Numbered from the stretch's first letter, positions 43,334 through 52,143 are shown. The stretch: 64,000 bases of DNA from Thermohalobaculum sp038534135 (GCA_038534135.1 JBCAXJ010000003.1:62001-126000), one strand, 5' to 3'. Made by a program: numbers and translations. The notes: generated by a model not told the origin, from the sequence alone.

Positions 43334-44575
43334 ATGACCGACAAGACCATCCTGATCGTCGGGACGTGGGACACCAAGGACGCCGAGCTTGGCTACATGG
43401 CCAGTTGCATTGCAGGGCAGGGCGGGGGCGTGCTGAAGATGGATGTCAGTGTTCTGGGCGAGCCCTCCGCGCCGTGCGATGTCTCCAAGCATCAGGTGGC
43501 CCAGGCTGCGGACAGCACGATCCAGGCCGCCATCGACTCTGGGGACGAGAACACAGCCATGCAGATCATGGCGCTGGGGGCGTCCCGGCTGACCGCAGAC
43601 CTCCACCAACAGGGGCGCATCGACGGTGTCGTCATCCTGGGCGGGACCATGGGCACCGACCTCGCGTTGGACGTCTGCCAGGCACTGCCGTTGGGCGTGC
43701 CGAAATACGTCGTCTCGACGGTGTCGTTCTCGCCCTTGATCCCACCCGATCGCCTGTCCTCGGACATCCAGATGATCCTCTGGGCAGGCGGGCTCTACGG
43801 TCTGAACTCGGTCTGCAAGGCATCGCTGTCCCAGGCGGCGGGTGCCGTCCTGGGTGCTGCCCGCGCGGTCGAGCGGCCTGCCATCGATCGGCCCGTAATC
43901 GGCATGACCTCGCTCGGGTCGTCGTGCCTCTCCTATATGAAGCACCTCAAACCCGCGCTCGAGGACCGCGGGTTCGAGGTCGCGATCTTCCACGCCACCG
44001 GAATGGGCGGCATGGCCTTCGAGACCATTGCGGCAAAGGGCGGCTTTGCGTGCGTGATGGACTTCGCGCTGCCCGAGCTTGGCAACCTGATGGCGGGGTC
44101 GGTGGTTCATGCCGGCCCTGACCGGATGCTCGGCGCGGGACGTGCCGGGACCCCGCAGATGATCGCGCCGGGCTGTCTTGACCTGATCGATTTTGCGGGC
44201 TGGCAGGAGATCCCCGACCGCTATCAGGATCGTCCGTTCCATGCCCACAACCGGCTGATCAAATCGTCGGGTCTGAACGCCGAGGAACGTCGCGAGACCG
44301 CGCGCGAGATTGCCCGCCGCATCGCCCCGTCAAAGACCCCGGTGCAGGTGTTCCTGCCACTCGGTGGCATCGAGGAATGGGACAAACCCGGCGAGCCCGC
44401 GCACGACCCGGCCGCACAGGCCGCGTTCTTCGAAGAAATGCGCAAGGCAATCCCGGCCAATCGGTTAATCCAGGTCCCGGCGCACATCAACGACGAAGCG
44501 TTCGCCAAGTCGGTGCTGACCCTGTTCGACCGGTGGTGCGCAGATGGACTTGTCGCGCCCGGCGTTGCCGCCTGA
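43334..44575 (+). CDS. Tm-1-like ATP-binding domain protein (UPF0261)
   Basis: 413 residues. KTILIVGTWDTKDAELGYMA at the N-terminus and the Gly-rich GVVILGGTMGTDLA are characteristic of the UPF0261/Tm-1-like ATP-binding fold; a second domain starts at about 190 (VIGMTSLGSSCLSYMKHLKPALEDRGFEVAIFHATGMGGMAFE). The family includes the N-terminal part of the plant virus-resistance protein Tm-1, but bacterial function is undefined. A GGAGGA ribosome-binding site precedes the ATG. It is bounded by an exact 21-bp direct repeat. Confidence 0.85.
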   Translation: MTDKTILIVGTWDTKDAELGYMASCIAGQGGGVLKMDVSVLGEPSAPCDVSKHQVAQAADSTIQAAIDSGDENTAMQIMALGASRLTADLHQQGRIDGVVILGGTMGTDLALDVCQALPLGVPKYVVSTVSFSPLIPPDRLSSDIQMILWAGGLYGLNSVCKASLSQAAGAVLGAARAVERPAIDRPVIGMTSLGSSCLSYMKHLKPALEDRGFEVAIFHATGMGGMAFETIAAKGGFACVMDFALPELGNLMAGSVVHAGPDRMLGAGRAGTPQMIAPGCLDLIDFAGWQEIPDRYQDRPFHAHNRLIKSSGLNAEERRETAREIARRIAPSKTPVQVFLPLGGIEEWDKPGEPAHDPAAQAAFFEEMRKAIPANRLIQVPAHINDEAFAKSVLTLFDRWCADGLVAPGVAA

Positions 44576-44591
44576 CAGGGGTGTATTGACC
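44571..44591 (+). repeat. Right copy of the 21-bp direct repeat
   Basis: Identical to 43283-43303. It overlaps the last codon and stop of the Tm-1-like gene and extends 16 bp into the convergent gap. Confidence 0.95.
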
Positions 44592-44663
44592 CTTTGTTCA
44601 CCGATGCCAGTGCGCATCCGTTCGCTTTCGCAACCGCTGCCAAATCCGGTTAACGGAAAATTA

Positions 44664-44679
44664 CGTGACAAAGATCACG
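44664..44679. promoter_or_regulatory. CRP/FNR-like palindrome
   Basis: CGTGA-N6-TCACG has the half-site spacing of CRP/FNR-family operators (TGTGA-N6-TCACA). It lies between two convergent genes, where no promoter is expected, so its relevance is doubtful unless an unannotated transcript starts here. Confidence 0.25.
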
Positions 44680-44748
44680 AGCATAATCACGCGGGATTTA
44701 ATCCCTGTGTTCCGCGTTTGTCCGGCGCGCTGCATGCGCCGAGAGACC

Positions 44749-45144
44749 CTAATCCGGGATCACCGCTGTCGCCTCGATCTCGACCTTGGCGCGGTCTTCT
44801 AGAAGACCTGAAATCACGAACAGTGACATGGCCGGAAAGTGCCGCCCCAGCACATCGCGATAGACAGCGCCCAGCTCCTGTTGCCGGGCTACGTATTCCG
44901 ACTTGTCGATCAGGAACCAGGTCAGGCGCACGATGTGCTCGGGCTTGCCGCCTGCCGCCTCGACCACGTCCACGATGTTGCGCAGGGCCTGGGCCACCTG
45001 GCCAATAAAATCATCAGTTTCAAAGACTTGGTCGGTCGTCCAGCCGATCTGACCGCCGACATACAACGTCCTGCCGGTCGCCAGAACACCGTTCGCATAG
45101 CCCTTCGCGGGCTTCCAGCCCTCGGGGTGGATGACCTCATGCAT
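44749..45144 (-). CDS. RidA-family enamine/imine deaminase
   Basis: 131 residues of the YjgF/YER057c/UK114 fold (YANGVLATGRTLYVGGQIGWTTD; QVAQALRNIVDVVEAAGGKPEHIVRLTWFLID; FPAMSLFVISGLLEDRAKVEIEATAVI, with the conserved Glu). RidA proteins hydrolyse reactive enamines/imines. It is the last gene of the anthranilate operon, overlapping the ligase by eight bases with a GGAGGG ribosome-binding site inside the ligase end. It may clear amino-substituted ring intermediates (inference). Confidence 0.9.
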   Translation of the reverse strand: MHEVIHPEGWKPAKGYANGVLATGRTLYVGGQIGWTTDQVFETDDFIGQVAQALRNIVDVVEAAGGKPEHIVRLTWFLIDKSEYVARQQELGAVYRDVLGRHFPAMSLFVISGLLEDRAKVEIEATAVIPD

Positions 45145-46765
45145 GTGCGCCCTCCTTCAATCGGAACCGCTGGATCTTGCCAGTCTGTGTCTTCGGCAGT
45201 GCCTCGGTGAAGACGACCCGGCGGGGATACTTATACGGCGCGATGGTCGCCTTGACGTGGTCCTGCAACAGCTTGACCAGCGCGTCGTGTGGAGCAATCC
45301 CGTCGCGCAGCACAACATGTGCCTCCACGATCTCTCCACGCTCAAGATCTGGGGCGCCCACGACTGCGCATTCCGCCACATCCGGATGGCCCAACAATGC
45401 TGCCTCGACCTCGGGACCGGCGATGTTGTAGCCCGCCGAGACGATCATGTCGTCGTTGCGCGCGGCGAAATGGAAGGCCCCGGCCTCATCCTGCCAGAAC
45501 GCATCGCCGGTCAGGTTCCAGCCGTCTTGGACATACCCAGCCTGTCGGTCATCGGCGAGATAGCGGCATCCGGTCGGACCGCGAACCGCCAGTCGTCCGA
45601 CGGTCCCGCGTGACAGCTCGGTCATCGTTTCGTCCACAATCTTAGCCTCATAGCCCGCCACCGGCCGACCGGTGCACGCGGACGCGTGATCGTCGAAACG
45701 GTTCGTCAGAAAGATGTGCAGCATCTCGGTCGCGCCGATACCATCCAGCATTGGCTTCCCGGTCTTGCGCATCCAATCCTCGTAAACCGGCGCTGGCAAC
45801 GTTTCGCCCGCCGAGACGGCCGCGCGCAGCGAGGACAGATCCGCGCCCTCCTCCATCGCGGCCAGCATGGCGCGATAGGCGGTCGGCGCCGTGAAACACA
45901 CAGATGCCCGATGGGTCTGGATAATCTCGACCATGTTGGGCGGGCTTGCCTGCTCCAGCAGGCACGCTGTCGCGCCGAAGCGCAGCGGAAAGACCGCCAA
46001 CCCGCCGAGACCAAACGTAAAAGCCAGGGGTGGCGATCCGACAAACACATCGTCGGGCGTGACGCCAAGAACCTCTCGCGCATAGCCGTCCGCGATGATC
46101 ATCAGGTCACGATGGAAGTGCATCGTCGCCTTGGGCGCGCCCGTCGTGCCCGAGGTAAACCCGAGCAACGCGACATCGTCCCGGCCTGTCGCAATCGCTT
46201 CGAACGTGACTGGTTTGCCGAGCGCCAGCCGGTCCAGCTCTGCATCATGATTGGCGGTGCCGTCAAAGCCGATCACCTTGTCCAGGAACCGGCTGTCCTT
46301 GGCGCAGGCGACCAACTCGTCCATCAGCCGAGTATCGCACAGCGCCAGCGTGATCTCGGCCTTTTCAACGATCTTCGCCAGTTCGCCGGCGCGCAGCATC
46401 GGCATCGTGTTGACCACGACGGCTCCGGCTTTGGTTGCGGCCAACCAGCACGCAACCATCGCCGGGTTGTTGGCGCTGCGGATCAGGACCCGGTTGCCGG
46501 GCACCACACCATAATCCTCGACCAGGGTCCGGGCGATGCGGTTGGTCCAGTCGGTCAATTCCTTGTAGGTGCGCTGGCGTCCATTGCCGATCAGCGCCAC
46601 GCGGTCGCCATGGCCTGAAGCGACCTGCTTGTCGGTCAGCTCGACAGCCGCGTTCAGCTGCTCAGGATAGTCGAACCCGTCCAGAGCGAAATCGGGCCAC
46701 TGATCCTTCGGCGGCAGGTTGTCCCGGGCGAATGGGTCGACATGAGCAGAGGGGCCAAGCGCCAT
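45137..46765 (-). CDS. Aryl-CoA ligase, probably 2-aminobenzoate (anthranilate)-CoA ligase
   Basis: ANL-superfamily adenylating enzyme of 542 residues. P-loop LLGFTSGTTGAPKATMHFHRD, A5-type LDGIGATEMLHIFLTN, A7 DGWNLTGDAFW, hinge FHFAARNDDMIVSAGYNIAGPEVE and the C-terminal catalytic Lys in LPKTQTGKIQRF. The length and GATEMLHIF block match benzoate/2-aminobenzoate-CoA ligases. The neighbouring tryptophan dioxygenase and 2-aminobenzoyl-CoA monooxygenase/reductase make anthranilate the likely substrate. It begins 2 bp after the dioxygenase stop. Confidence 0.88.
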   Translation of the reverse strand: MALGPSAHVDPFARDNLPPKDQWPDFALDGFDYPEQLNAAVELTDKQVASGHGDRVALIGNGRQRTYKELTDWTNRIARTLVEDYGVVPGNRVLIRSANNPAMVACWLAATKAGAVVVNTMPMLRAGELAKIVEKAEITLALCDTRLMDELVACAKDSRFLDKVIGFDGTANHDAELDRLALGKPVTFEAIATGRDDVALLGFTSGTTGAPKATMHFHRDLMIIADGYAREVLGVTPDDVFVGSPPLAFTFGLGGLAVFPLRFGATACLLEQASPPNMVEIIQTHRASVCFTAPTAYRAMLAAMEEGADLSSLRAAVSAGETLPAPVYEDWMRKTGKPMLDGIGATEMLHIFLTNRFDDHASACTGRPVAGYEAKIVDETMTELSRGTVGRLAVRGPTGCRYLADDRQAGYVQDGWNLTGDAFWQDEAGAFHFAARNDDMIVSAGYNIAGPEVEAALLGHPDVAECAVVGAPDLERGEIVEAHVVLRDGIAPHDALVKLLQDHVKATIAPYKYPRRVVFTEALPKTQTGKIQRFRLKEGAHA

Positions 46766-46767
46766 GG

Positions 46768-47556
46768 TTAAAGCTCCGTTCTGACGCGCCAGAGGTCGGG
46801 GAACAGCTCGACCTCGAGCATCTTCTTCAGATACCCGACACCCGAGGATCCACCTGTCCCGCGCTTCAATCCAATGACCCGTTCGACAGTCGTCACGTGG
46901 TTGAACCGCCAGCGCCGGAAATAGTCTTCCAGATCGACCAGTTTCTCGCCCAGGTCATACAGGGTCCAGTGCGCTGTCGGATCCTGGTAGACGGTCGCCC
47001 ACAGCGCAATGAGGTCCGGATCCGGCTGATGCGGTCGCGCGCGATCGCGTTCGACATGCGCCGCGGGCAGTTTGTGGCCGCGCCGTGCCGCGCAGTCCAG
47101 CACCGCATCATAGAGCGACGGTGCCGTGAGTTCGGCGGACAGTTGCGCATGGTCTTTCGCGCGATCACGATGCAACCGGACCTTGGCAATGTCACGATTG
47201 CCCAGCAGGAACACAATCAACCGGTACTGGACGGACTGGAAGCCCGAACTCTGCCCCAACGCTTCGCGGAAGGTGGTGTAGTCGGACGGCGTCATGGTCC
47301 GCAGAACGTCCCACGCGCTGTTCAATTGCTCGAAGATACGGGCACAGCGGGTGATACCCTTGAAGGCCTCGGTCAGCCGGTCGTCACCGATGGCCGCACG
47401 GGCCGCACCCAATTCATGCAGGATCAGCTTCATCCAAAGCTCCGAGGTTTGATGCTGGATGATGAACAACATCTCGTCCGGTGCGTCCGATAGCGGCGCC
47501 TGGGCGTCGAGGACGCGATCTAATCTAAGGTAGTCGCCGTAATCCATCTCCGGCAT
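46768..47556 (-). CDS. kynA: Tryptophan 2,3-dioxygenase
   Basis: Haem dioxygenase that opens the indole ring of L-tryptophan to N-formylkynurenine. 262 residues, near the bacterial norm. Signature MDYGDYLRLDRVLDAQAPLS, FIIQHQTSELWMKLILHEL with the distal-pocket His, SSGFQSVQYR, and WRFNHVTTVERVIGLKRGTGGSSGVGYLKKML with the proximal haem His in FNHV. It supplies kynurenine and hence anthranilate to the CoA pathway encoded around it; kynurenine formamidase and kynureninase are not in the window. Confidence 0.97.
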   Translation of the reverse strand: MPEMDYGDYLRLDRVLDAQAPLSDAPDEMLFIIQHQTSELWMKLILHELGAARAAIGDDRLTEAFKGITRCARIFEQLNSAWDVLRTMTPSDYTTFREALGQSSGFQSVQYRLIVFLLGNRDIAKVRLHRDRAKDHAQLSAELTAPSLYDAVLDCAARRGHKLPAAHVERDRARPHQPDPDLIALWATVYQDPTAHWTLYDLGEKLVDLEDYFRRWRFNHVTTVERVIGLKRGTGGSSGVGYLKKMLEVELFPDLWRVRTEL

Positions 47557-47636
47557 TTCTCACATGGTTTGGGTGCGCGCCCCGTTTGGCGGTGGAGGGG
47601 GCGGGCGGGTGGGCCTCCCGGTCAAACGGGGCGCGA

Positions 47637-48449
47637 TCAATTCCCTTCGAAAACCGGTTTCTCTTTCGCGACGAAGGCGCGGTAGGCGCGTTCGAAATCC
47701 GCCGTCTGCATGCAGATCGCCTGAGCCTGGGCCTCGGCCTCGATCGCCTGTTCCAGCGACATCGACCATTCCTGATTGATCTGGGTCTTCGTGATGCCGT
47801 GGGCAAAGGTCGGTCCGGCGACAAGGCGCTGAGCGTACGCGACAGCCTCGCTCTCCAGCGCATCCGGATCGACGAGCCGGTTGAACCAGCCCCAGCGTTC
47901 GCCTTCCTCGGCATTGAACGATCGCCCGGTGTAGAGCAAGTCGGCCGCGCGGCCCTGACCGATGATCCGGGGCAGCATCGCGCAGGCCCCCATATCACAA
48001 CCCGCCAGCCCGACACGCGTGAACAGAAACGCCGTCTTGGCGTCGGTTGATCCAAGTCGGATGTCCGAGGCCATTGCAATGATCGCTCCGGCGCCCACGC
48101 AGATGCCGTCCACCGCCGTGATCACCGGGCGTGAGCACCCCAGCATCGCCTTGACCAGATCCCCGGTCATGCGGGTGAATGCCAGCAGGTCCTTCATATC
48201 CATCGCGACCAGCGGGCCGATGATGTCGTGCACATCGCCGCCAGAGCAGAAATTGCCGCCGTTCGACGCGAACACGACCGCGTCCACGTCCTCGGCATAG
48301 GGCAGCGCGCGAAACCAGTCGCGCAGTTCGGCATAGCTGTCGAAGGTCAGCGGGTTCTTGCGGTCCGGCCGGTCGAGTTGCAGCACGGCGACGCGCCCGT
48401 CGATGCGACAGCGAAAGTCTTGTGGGGTCAGGTCCGCCATGGCAGTCAT
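47637..48449 (-). CDS. Enoyl-CoA hydratase/isomerase family protein
   Basis: Crotonase-fold enzyme of 270 residues. Oxyanion-hole segments ASNGGNFCSGGDVHDI and DGICVGAGAIIAMASDIRLGS, then VGLAGCDMGACAMLPRIIGQGRAADLLYTG. It likely hydrates or hydrolyses a CoA-thioester from the dearomatised 2-aminobenzoyl-CoA ring. The ATG overlaps the MarR gene stop (ATGA), tying regulator and enzyme translation together. An alternative ATG lies three codons in. Confidence 0.9.
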   Translation of the reverse strand: MTAMADLTPQDFRCRIDGRVAVLQLDRPDRKNPLTFDSYAELRDWFRALPYAEDVDAVVFASNGGNFCSGGDVHDIIGPLVAMDMKDLLAFTRMTGDLVKAMLGCSRPVITAVDGICVGAGAIIAMASDIRLGSTDAKTAFLFTRVGLAGCDMGACAMLPRIIGQGRAADLLYTGRSFNAEEGERWGWFNRLVDPDALESEAVAYAQRLVAGPTFAHGITKTQINQEWSMSLEQAIEAEAQAQAICMQTADFERAYRAFVAKEKPVFEGN

Positions 48450-48913
48450 TCGGATGTCCTTTTGTCCAGGCGTGTCGCGATACGGCGCAGAGCATCAGCC
48501 ATCTGGTCCGCCTCACCGCCGCTCAGGCCACCCAGCATCTCGTCGATCCAGCCTTCATGAATGTCGGCCATCTCCGAGAAGCTGGACCGTCCCTCGCCGG
48601 TTAGCCGCACCTGCATGGCGCGGCGATCCCCGGGGACCGCGAGCCGCTCGACCAGACCGTCATGTACCAGCCTGTCGACGATGCCCGTGACGTTGCCGTT
48701 TGAAACGCGGAGCTGGCCGGAAAGCTCCGACATCTTAAGCCCCTCCGGCACGCGGTGCAGAGCCGCCATCACATCGAAGCGGGGCAGGGTGGTGTCATGC
48801 GCGCGGCGCAGGTTCTCGCGGACCTCGCCGTCGATCGTACGCGTCACCCGCAGGAGCCGCAGCCAGAGCCGCAGGCGCGCCTTCGAGCCAGGATCGGGCG
48901 ATGTGTCCTTCAT
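48446..48913 (-). CDS. MarR-family transcriptional regulator
   Basis: 155 residues with a winged helix-turn-helix (TLPRFDVMAALHRVPEGLKMSELSGQLRVSNGNVTGIVDRLVHDGLVERLAVPGDRRAMQVRLT). MarR proteins within aromatic-acid operons usually respond to the aryl-CoA or acid and repress their operon. Embedded between the SDR and hydratase genes, it is the obvious candidate regulator of the anthranilate operon. Confidence 0.93.
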   Translation of the reverse strand: MKDTSPDPGSKARLRLWLRLLRVTRTIDGEVRENLRRAHDTTLPRFDVMAALHRVPEGLKMSELSGQLRVSNGNVTGIVDRLVHDGLVERLAVPGDRRAMQVRLTGEGRSSFSEMADIHEGWIDEMLGGLSGGEADQMADALRRIATRLDKRTSE

Positions 48914-48964
48914 CCGTTTGTCCTCGCGGCGCTAAACCCCAGCCGTTCGCACCGGGGCTGAGCG

Positions 48965-48986
48965 GTCCCGGGTCTTCGCCCGGGAC
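48965..48986. repeat. Third copy of the GC-rich intergenic hairpin repeat
   Basis: Arms GTCCCGGG/CCCGGGAC with loop TCTTCG, the reverse complement of the 22-bp element at 19104-19125. It lies between the SDR (upstream) and MarR (downstream) genes of a same-strand operon, so it may partly separate their transcription. Confidence 0.85.
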
Positions 48987-49004
48987 AGCACGCGGCCGGG
49001 CGGC

Positions 49005-49751
49005 TCACACCTGGCCCCCGTTGATCGGGACCGCCACACCCGTGACAGCGCCCGAGCCGGGACCACAAAGCCAGAGCGCTGCCGCCGCGACCTCGTCCAC
49101 GGTGATCAGCCGGCCGAACGGGTTCAACTTCGCCAGTTCCTGCCGCGCGTCGTCGTCCGACAGGCCGGTCTTCGAGGTGATGTTGGCCGCCCCACGGTCG
49201 ACAATCGGCGTCTCGACATAGCCGGGGCAGATCGCATTGACGGTGACGCCCTTGGTCATGACCTCGTCCGAGACCGATTTGACCAGACCCAGCACCCCGT
49301 GCTTCGACGCCGCGTAGGCACCGCCATACTTGAAACCGTGAAGCCCTGCGACCGAGGAGATCGCGATCGCTCGTCCCCAGCCGCGTTCGGCCATCCCGGG
49401 CACCGTCTCACGCAGGCACAGCATCACACCGGTCAGGTTCGTCGCGATCACATGGTTCCACCAGTCCAGCGTTGTCTTCTTCAGGGGCTGCGTCTCGGCG
49501 ACACCGGCGTTGGCGATCACGATGTCGATTGGACCCACATCGGCGATGGCTTGAACGACGGAGTTTTCGTCCGTCACATCCATCAGCGCGGATCGAATGC
49601 GGGGCGACTGCGCCTCGATATTCTCCAACGGAGCTTCGCGCCGCCCGGTGATCGTGACGTCGGCGCCCTGCTCCGCCAGGCCGAGCGCGATCGCGGCCCC
49701 GATGCCGGTTCCGCCGCCGGTCACAAAGGCTGTCTTACCCGCAAGGGTCAT
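49005..49751 (-). CDS. SDR-family dehydrogenase of the anthranilate operon
   Basis: 248 residues from the ATG at 49751 (AGGAGG ribosome-binding site); the open frame extends upstream but only non-conserved sequence is gained. TGGGTGIGAAIALGLAEQGA coenzyme motif, NAGVAETQPL, catalytic SSVAGLHGFKYGGAYAASKHG (Ser, Tyr-x3-Lys), and C-terminal GAVTGVAVPINGGQV. It probably oxidises a 3-hydroxyacyl-CoA or alicyclic alcohol intermediate of 2-aminobenzoyl-CoA breakdown; this role rests on context. Confidence 0.9.
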   Translation of the reverse strand: MTLAGKTAFVTGGGTGIGAAIALGLAEQGADVTITGRREAPLENIEAQSPRIRSALMDVTDENSVVQAIADVGPIDIVIANAGVAETQPLKKTTLDWWNHVIATNLTGVMLCLRETVPGMAERGWGRAIAISSVAGLHGFKYGGAYAASKHGVLGLVKSVSDEVMTKGVTVNAICPGYVETPIVDRGAANITSKTGLSDDDARQELAKLNPFGRLITVDEVAAAALWLCGPGSGAVTGVAVPINGGQV

Positions 49752-49781
49752 TGCAAACCTCCTGAAATCCGTCGAGCGCGG

Positions 49782-49823
49782 TCCGTTCTGACGAACCGAC
49801 AAACACGATCCGTTCTGACGAAC
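49782..49823. promoter_or_regulatory. Two direct repeats TCCGTTCTGACGAAC upstream of the SDR gene
   Basis: Identical 15-mers at 49782-49796 and 49809-49823, centres 27 bp apart. Each contains the palindrome GTTC-TGAC-GAAC (five-base arms in the second). They sit 31-72 bp upstream of the SDR start, between it and the monooxygenase/reductase gene, and are candidate operators, possibly for the operon's MarR protein. Confidence 0.55.
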
Positions 49824-49854
49824 GCATAACAGAGACTTCGATGATCGTGCTTCA

Positions 49855-52143
49855 TCACACCCGCCCCACCTGCACCTCGCGGTCGGCCAGCCGCCAGGCC
49901 TGATCCCGGCCTGCCTCATACGGTTTTGGCCAGTGCGCCTGCCGGTCACCGATCTGAGAACCCGCCCGAAGTGTCCAATAGGGGTCGGCCAGATGCGGCC
50001 TCGCCAGACAGACCAGGTCCGCGCGGCCCGCCATCAGGATCGAGTTCACGTGATCCGGCTCGTAGATATTGCCGACCGCCATGGTCGCGACGCCGCGTTC
50101 GTTGCGGATGCGGTCGCTGAACGGCGTCTGGAACATCCGTCCATAGACCGGCTTGGCCTGGGTCGAGGTTTGCCCGGCCGAGACATCGATGATGTCAGCT
50201 CCGGCTTCGGTGAAGGCCACCGCAATCAGTTCGGACTCCTCTGGCGTCACACCGTCATCGCCGGCCCAGTCGGATGCCGAGATGCGCACGGACATCGGCT
50301 TCGCCTCGGGCCAGACCGCTCGCATGGCCGCGAACACCTCCAGCGGATAGCGCAGCCGGTTCTCCAACGAGCCGCCATAGTCATCGTCACGCACATTCGA
50401 CAGCGGCGAGATGAAAGACGAAATCAGGTACCCATGTGCGGCGTGCAACTCTGCCATATCGAACCCGGCCCGCTCCGCCATCGCGGTCGCAGAAACGAAT
50501 TGCGCGCGGACCAGATCCATGTCGCCCCGGTCCATTGCCTTGGGTACGGTATTGCGATCCGACCACGGAATGGCCGAGGCTGACAGCAACGGCCAGTTGC
50601 CATCGTTCAGCGGCGCGTCCATCTCTTCCCAGCCGACCTGCGTCGAACCCTTGCGCCCGGCATGCCCGATCTGCGCACAAATCTTGGCACCTGTTTCAGC
50701 GTGGATGAAATCGGTGATGCGCGTCCACGCGACCTCGTGCTCTGGCGCATACAATCCCGGACAGCCCGGCGTGATCCGTCCTTCGGCCGAAACGCAGGTC
50801 ATCTCGACATAGACCAGCCCCGCGCCGCCCTTGGCCCGCTCGCCATAATGCACCAGGTGCCAGTCGGTCGGGCACCCGTCGATGGCTTTGTATTGCGCCA
50901 TCGGTGAGACGACGATCCGGTTGTCCAACTCCAACCCGCGCAAGCGGTACGGCGCGAACATCGGCGCGCGCACCGGCGCATTATCTGACACGCCCGCCTG
51001 TTTCTGGAACCAGCCTTCGGCATCGCGCAGCCATTGCGCATCGCGCAGGCGCAGGTTCTCGTGGCTGATCCGCTGCGAGCGCGTCAGCAGCGAATAATTG
51101 AACTGCACAGGGTCCAGATCGAGATACCGCTCGACATCCTCGAACCATTCCATGCTGTTGCGCGCCGCCGATTGCAGCCGCAGGACCTCAAGGCGCCGCT
51201 CCTCCTGATAGCGCTCGAAGGCCTTTTCGCGGGGCAGGGTGGTCAGATACTCGGCCAGCGCGATCGCAGATTCCAGGGCCAGCTTGGTGCCCGAGCCGAT
51301 CGAAAAATGCGCCGTTGCAGCCGCATCCCCCATCAGCACGACGTTCTTGTGATACCAGCGCTGGCACAGCACGCGCGGGAAATTCAGCCAGGCCGAGCCG
51401 CGAATGTGGCTCGCGTTGGTCATCAGTGCGTTGCCGCCCAGGTGATCGGCAAAGATCTCCTCGCAGACGGCGATGCACTCGGCCTGAGACATCTCACCGA
51501 ACCCGTAGGCAGCGTAGGTCTCCGGCGCGCACTCGACAATGAAGGTCGCGGTGTCGGCATCGAACTGGTAGGCGTGTGCCCAGACCCAGCCCTTGGCCGT
51601 CTTCTCGAAGATGAAGGTGAAGGCATCGTCGAACTTCTGGTGCGTGCCGAGCCAGACAAAGTGCAGCTTGCGCGTATCGATCTCGGGCTCGAATGTCTCG
51701 GCGAACTCCATGCGCGTTCTGGAATTCAGGCCATCGCAAGCGACGACGATGTCGAACGCGCTTTGATAGGCCGAGGCGCTCTCGACCTCGGTCTCGAACC
51801 GCAACTCCACACCCAGCTCCCGCGCCCGGTCCTGCAGAAGCAGCAGCAACGTCTTGCGTCCGATCCCGCAGAACCCGTGGCCCGAGGATTTCGTTGTCAC
51901 CCCGGCGTGATGGACGGCAATGTCATCCCAATAGGCGAAGTGTTCGCGGATCGCCGCGGCGGAAGGCCGGTCATTGACCGCCAAATTGTCGAGGGTTTCG
52001 TCCGACAGAACCACGCCCCAGCCGAACGTGTCGTCCGGGCGATTGCGCTCGATCACCGTGACCTCCGAGCCCGGGTCGCGCAGTTTCATCGAGATGCCGA
52101 AGTACAGGCCCGCCGGGCCGCCGCCGAGACACGCGATCTTCAT
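49855..52143 (-). CDS. 2-aminobenzoyl-CoA monooxygenase/reductase (salicylyl-CoA 5-hydroxylase family), two-domain
   Basis: 762 residues. The N-terminal flavin monooxygenase (about 1-370) has FAD motif ACLGGGPAGLYFGISMKL, FGWGVVLSDETLDNL and GDAAATAHFSIGSGTKLALESA. The C-terminal old-yellow-enzyme-type reductase (about 395-745) has MFAPYRLRGLELDNRIVVSPMAQYKA, CAQIGHAGRKG, ELHAAHGYLISSFISPLSN and the FMN-site VGNIYEPDHVNSIL. This fusion is known for 2-aminobenzoyl-CoA monooxygenase/reductase and salicylyl-CoA 5-hydroxylase-like enzymes. With kynA and an aryl-CoA ligase downstream, it likely hydroxylates and reduces anthraniloyl-CoA. It is the first gene of the operon. Confidence 0.92.
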   Translation of the reverse strand: MKIACLGGGPAGLYFGISMKLRDPGSEVTVIERNRPDDTFGWGVVLSDETLDNLAVNDRPSAAAIREHFAYWDDIAVHHAGVTTKSSGHGFCGIGRKTLLLLLQDRARELGVELRFETEVESASAYQSAFDIVVACDGLNSRTRMEFAETFEPEIDTRKLHFVWLGTHQKFDDAFTFIFEKTAKGWVWAHAYQFDADTATFIVECAPETYAAYGFGEMSQAECIAVCEEIFADHLGGNALMTNASHIRGSAWLNFPRVLCQRWYHKNVVLMGDAAATAHFSIGSGTKLALESAIALAEYLTTLPREKAFERYQEERRLEVLRLQSAARNSMEWFEDVERYLDLDPVQFNYSLLTRSQRISHENLRLRDAQWLRDAEGWFQKQAGVSDNAPVRAPMFAPYRLRGLELDNRIVVSPMAQYKAIDGCPTDWHLVHYGERAKGGAGLVYVEMTCVSAEGRITPGCPGLYAPEHEVAWTRITDFIHAETGAKICAQIGHAGRKGSTQVGWEEMDAPLNDGNWPLLSASAIPWSDRNTVPKAMDRGDMDLVRAQFVSATAMAERAGFDMAELHAAHGYLISSFISPLSNVRDDDYGGSLENRLRYPLEVFAAMRAVWPEAKPMSVRISASDWAGDDGVTPEESELIAVAFTEAGADIIDVSAGQTSTQAKPVYGRMFQTPFSDRIRNERGVATMAVGNIYEPDHVNSILMAGRADLVCLARPHLADPYWTLRAGSQIGDRQAHWPKPYEAGRDQAWRLADREVQVGRV

